Made by a program: the position numbers and the translations under genes. Shown here piece by piece: positions 45,107 to 46,144 of a stretch of DNA of 46,144 bases (positions are counted from its first letter, which is position 1; the number at the start of each line of letters is the position of its first letter). The stretch spans positions 1 to 46,144 of the forward strand of contig PTKE01000011.1 of the NCBI GenBank assembly GCA_002937585.1, given 5' to 3'. Below the pieces are notes generated by a model. That model searched no databases. It was given only the letters and a program-made list of their open reading frames with translations, and was not told the DNA's origin. The stretch is from Alphaproteobacteria bacterium MarineAlpha9_Bin6. GTDB lineage: Bacteria > Pseudomonadota > Alphaproteobacteria > UBA7887.

Positions 45107-46144
45107 ATGTCAGAACCGTCACTGCGAGTTGTTGGAACCGAGGATATGGACAAGCAAAAAGCACTTGACGCCGCTCTTCGCCAAATCGATCGAGCCTTCG
45201 GCAAAGGCTCAATCATGAGACTTGGAGACAGCGACAAGGTCGTCGAGACAGAGTTCATTCCAACTGGCTCGTTAGCACTCGATATTGCGCTCGGCATTGG
45301 TGGCCTGCCACGTGGCCGAGTAGTCGAGATTTATGGTCCAGAAGGCTCCGGTAAAACCAGCCTCGCGTTGCACGTAGTGGCTGAAGCACAAAAGCGTGGC
45401 GGGGCCTGCGCTTTCGTGGATGCTGAGCACGCGCTTGACCCTATTTATGCGGGCAAACTTGGAGTCAACACCGACGAGTTGCTGATCTCTCAACCGGACA
45501 CCGGCGAACAAGCCCTTGAAATCACCGACACGCTAGTTCGTTCGGGTGCGATCGACATTCTGGTGGTGGATAGTGTTGCCGCCTTGGTGCCGCGTGCTGA
45601 ATTGGAAGGCGAAATGGGTGACATCCATGTGGGATTACAAGCTCGCCTAATGAGCCAAGCTTTACGTAAACTTACCGGATCGATTTCCAAGTCTCGATGT
45701 ACTCTGATTTTCATAAACCAAATGCGAATGAAGATCGGTGTTATGTATGGAAACCCAGAGACAACTACAGGCGGCAATGCTTTGAAATTTTATGCCTCAG
45801 TCCGGCTCGACATACGACGCATCGGCGCAATTAAGGACCGAGACGAAATTGTGGGCAACCACACACGAGTCAAAGTCGTAAAAAATAAGTTGGCCCCGCC
45901 ATTTAAGACCGTTGAGTTTGATATAATGTATGGCGTCGGAATTTCCAAAGTGGGAGAGCTACTGGACCTCGGCGCCGCAAGCGGAATAATCGAAAAATCT
46001 GGCTCATGGTACTCGTACAATGATCAAAGGATTGGCCAAGGACGTGAAAATGCAAAGCAATTCCTAATTGACCATCCAGACGTAGCAACTGCAGTAGAAA
46101 GTACACTTCGCTCACAAGCGGGCCTAACTGAGCCTAGTACAAGC
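45107..46144 (+). CDS. recA: recombinase RecA (C terminus beyond the window)
   Basis: Homologous recombination and SOS coprotease. 346 codons are present and the frame is open to the window edge; only the acidic C terminus is missing. Walker [10 protein letters not shown], Walker B region [13 protein letters not shown]1 loop [20 protein letters not shown] and L2 [32 protein letters not shown] are intact. The ATG at 45107 has AGGGAG upstream. An SOS box upstream indicates LexA control. No intein. Confidence 0.97.
   Translation, partial: MSEPSLRVVGTEDMDKQKALDAALRQIDRAFGKGSIMRLGDSDKVVETEFIPTGSLALDIALGIGGLPRGRVVEIYGPEGSGKTSLALHVVAEAQKRGGACAFVDAEHALDPIYAGKLGVNTDELLISQPDTGEQALEITDTLVRSGAIDILVVDSVAALVPRAELEGEMGDIHVGLQARLMSQALRKLTGSISKSRCTLIFINQMRMKIGVMYGNPETTTGGNALKFYASVRLDIRRIGAIKDRDEIVGNHTRVKVVKNKLAPPFKTVEFDIMYGVGISKVGELLDLGAASGIIEKSGSWYSYNDQRIGQGRENAKQFLIDHPDVATAVESTLRSQAGLTEPSTS

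Noticed and set aside
1-46144. CRISPR arrays, toxin-antitoxin pairs, restriction or other defence genes, insertion sequences
   Set aside because: Looked for on both strands; the only tandem repeat is coding (S6 tail), and no transposase, nuclease or toxin-like products were recognised.

Overview
The window looks like chromosome of a free-living alphaproteobacterium, probably from a Rhodospirillales-like or marine lineage. The grounds are: the gene order cvpA-radA-mlaFE-alr-dnaB-rplI-rpsR-rpsF next to fabD-fabG-acpP-fabF-mltG-gmk; the lptF-lptG-lptD-surA-rsmA cluster; a class II (B12-dependent) ribonucleotide reductase; and a recA upstream region carrying the alphaproteobacterial SOS motif GAAC-N7-GAAC. 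By eye G+C is roughly one half. Nearly all of the window is housekeeping DNA. I see no CRISPR array, prophage, transposase or defence gene.

Layout. Positions 1-7469 form a leftward block: rpsF, rpsR, a DUF2232 membrane protein, rplI, a cyclopropane-fatty-acid-synthase-like methyltransferase, dnaB, alr, then remnants of mlaE/mlaF and radA, and the start of cvpA. Positions 7750-12930 read rightward: fatty acid synthesis (fabD, fabG, acpP, fabF), mltG and gmk. Positions 12953-19606 read leftward: lptF, lptG, lptD, surA and rsmA (outer-membrane biogenesis). Positions 19797-27920 read rightward: pepA, holC, nrdJ (behind tandem NrdR boxes) and aspS. Then come bcp (leftward) with a glnE remnant upstream, a very large AsmA/YhdP-like protein (rightward), tyrS (leftward), anmK (rightward) and an alpha/beta hydrolase (leftward).

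Positions 35792-41774 are a rightward sulfur-handling island: cysE, two different cysteine desulfurases, an Isc-type [2Fe-2S] ferredoxin, a TenA-type thiaminase and the tRNA thiolase mnmA. A near-perfect IscR type-1 operator overlaps the predicted promoter in front of cysE. The proposed flow is serine to O-acetylserine to cysteine (made with an enzyme encoded elsewhere), then persulfide on IscS, then thiolated tRNA and Fe-S clusters. The right end holds an orphan UDP-sugar dehydrogenase, a tRNA with CAT anticodon, two poorly characterised genes and most of recA.

The most unusual signal is decay by internal deletion. An in-frame 101-codon gene joins the MlaE N terminus to the MlaF C terminus. 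radA is reduced to a 62-codon zinc-finger stub. glnE is reduced to its C terminus plus a possible N-terminal piece. pdxA is missing from its usual place between surA and rsmA. Other points worth a second look are a 90-bp in-frame tandem repeat that gives ribosomal protein S6 a long tail, a 128-nt element closed by a perfect 13-bp inverted repeat upstream of mnmA, a series of hairpins between fabG and acpP, and several regulatory palindromes. I found no clear new multi-gene system. The best candidates for undescribed biology are the two structured intergenic elements and the repeated S6 tail.
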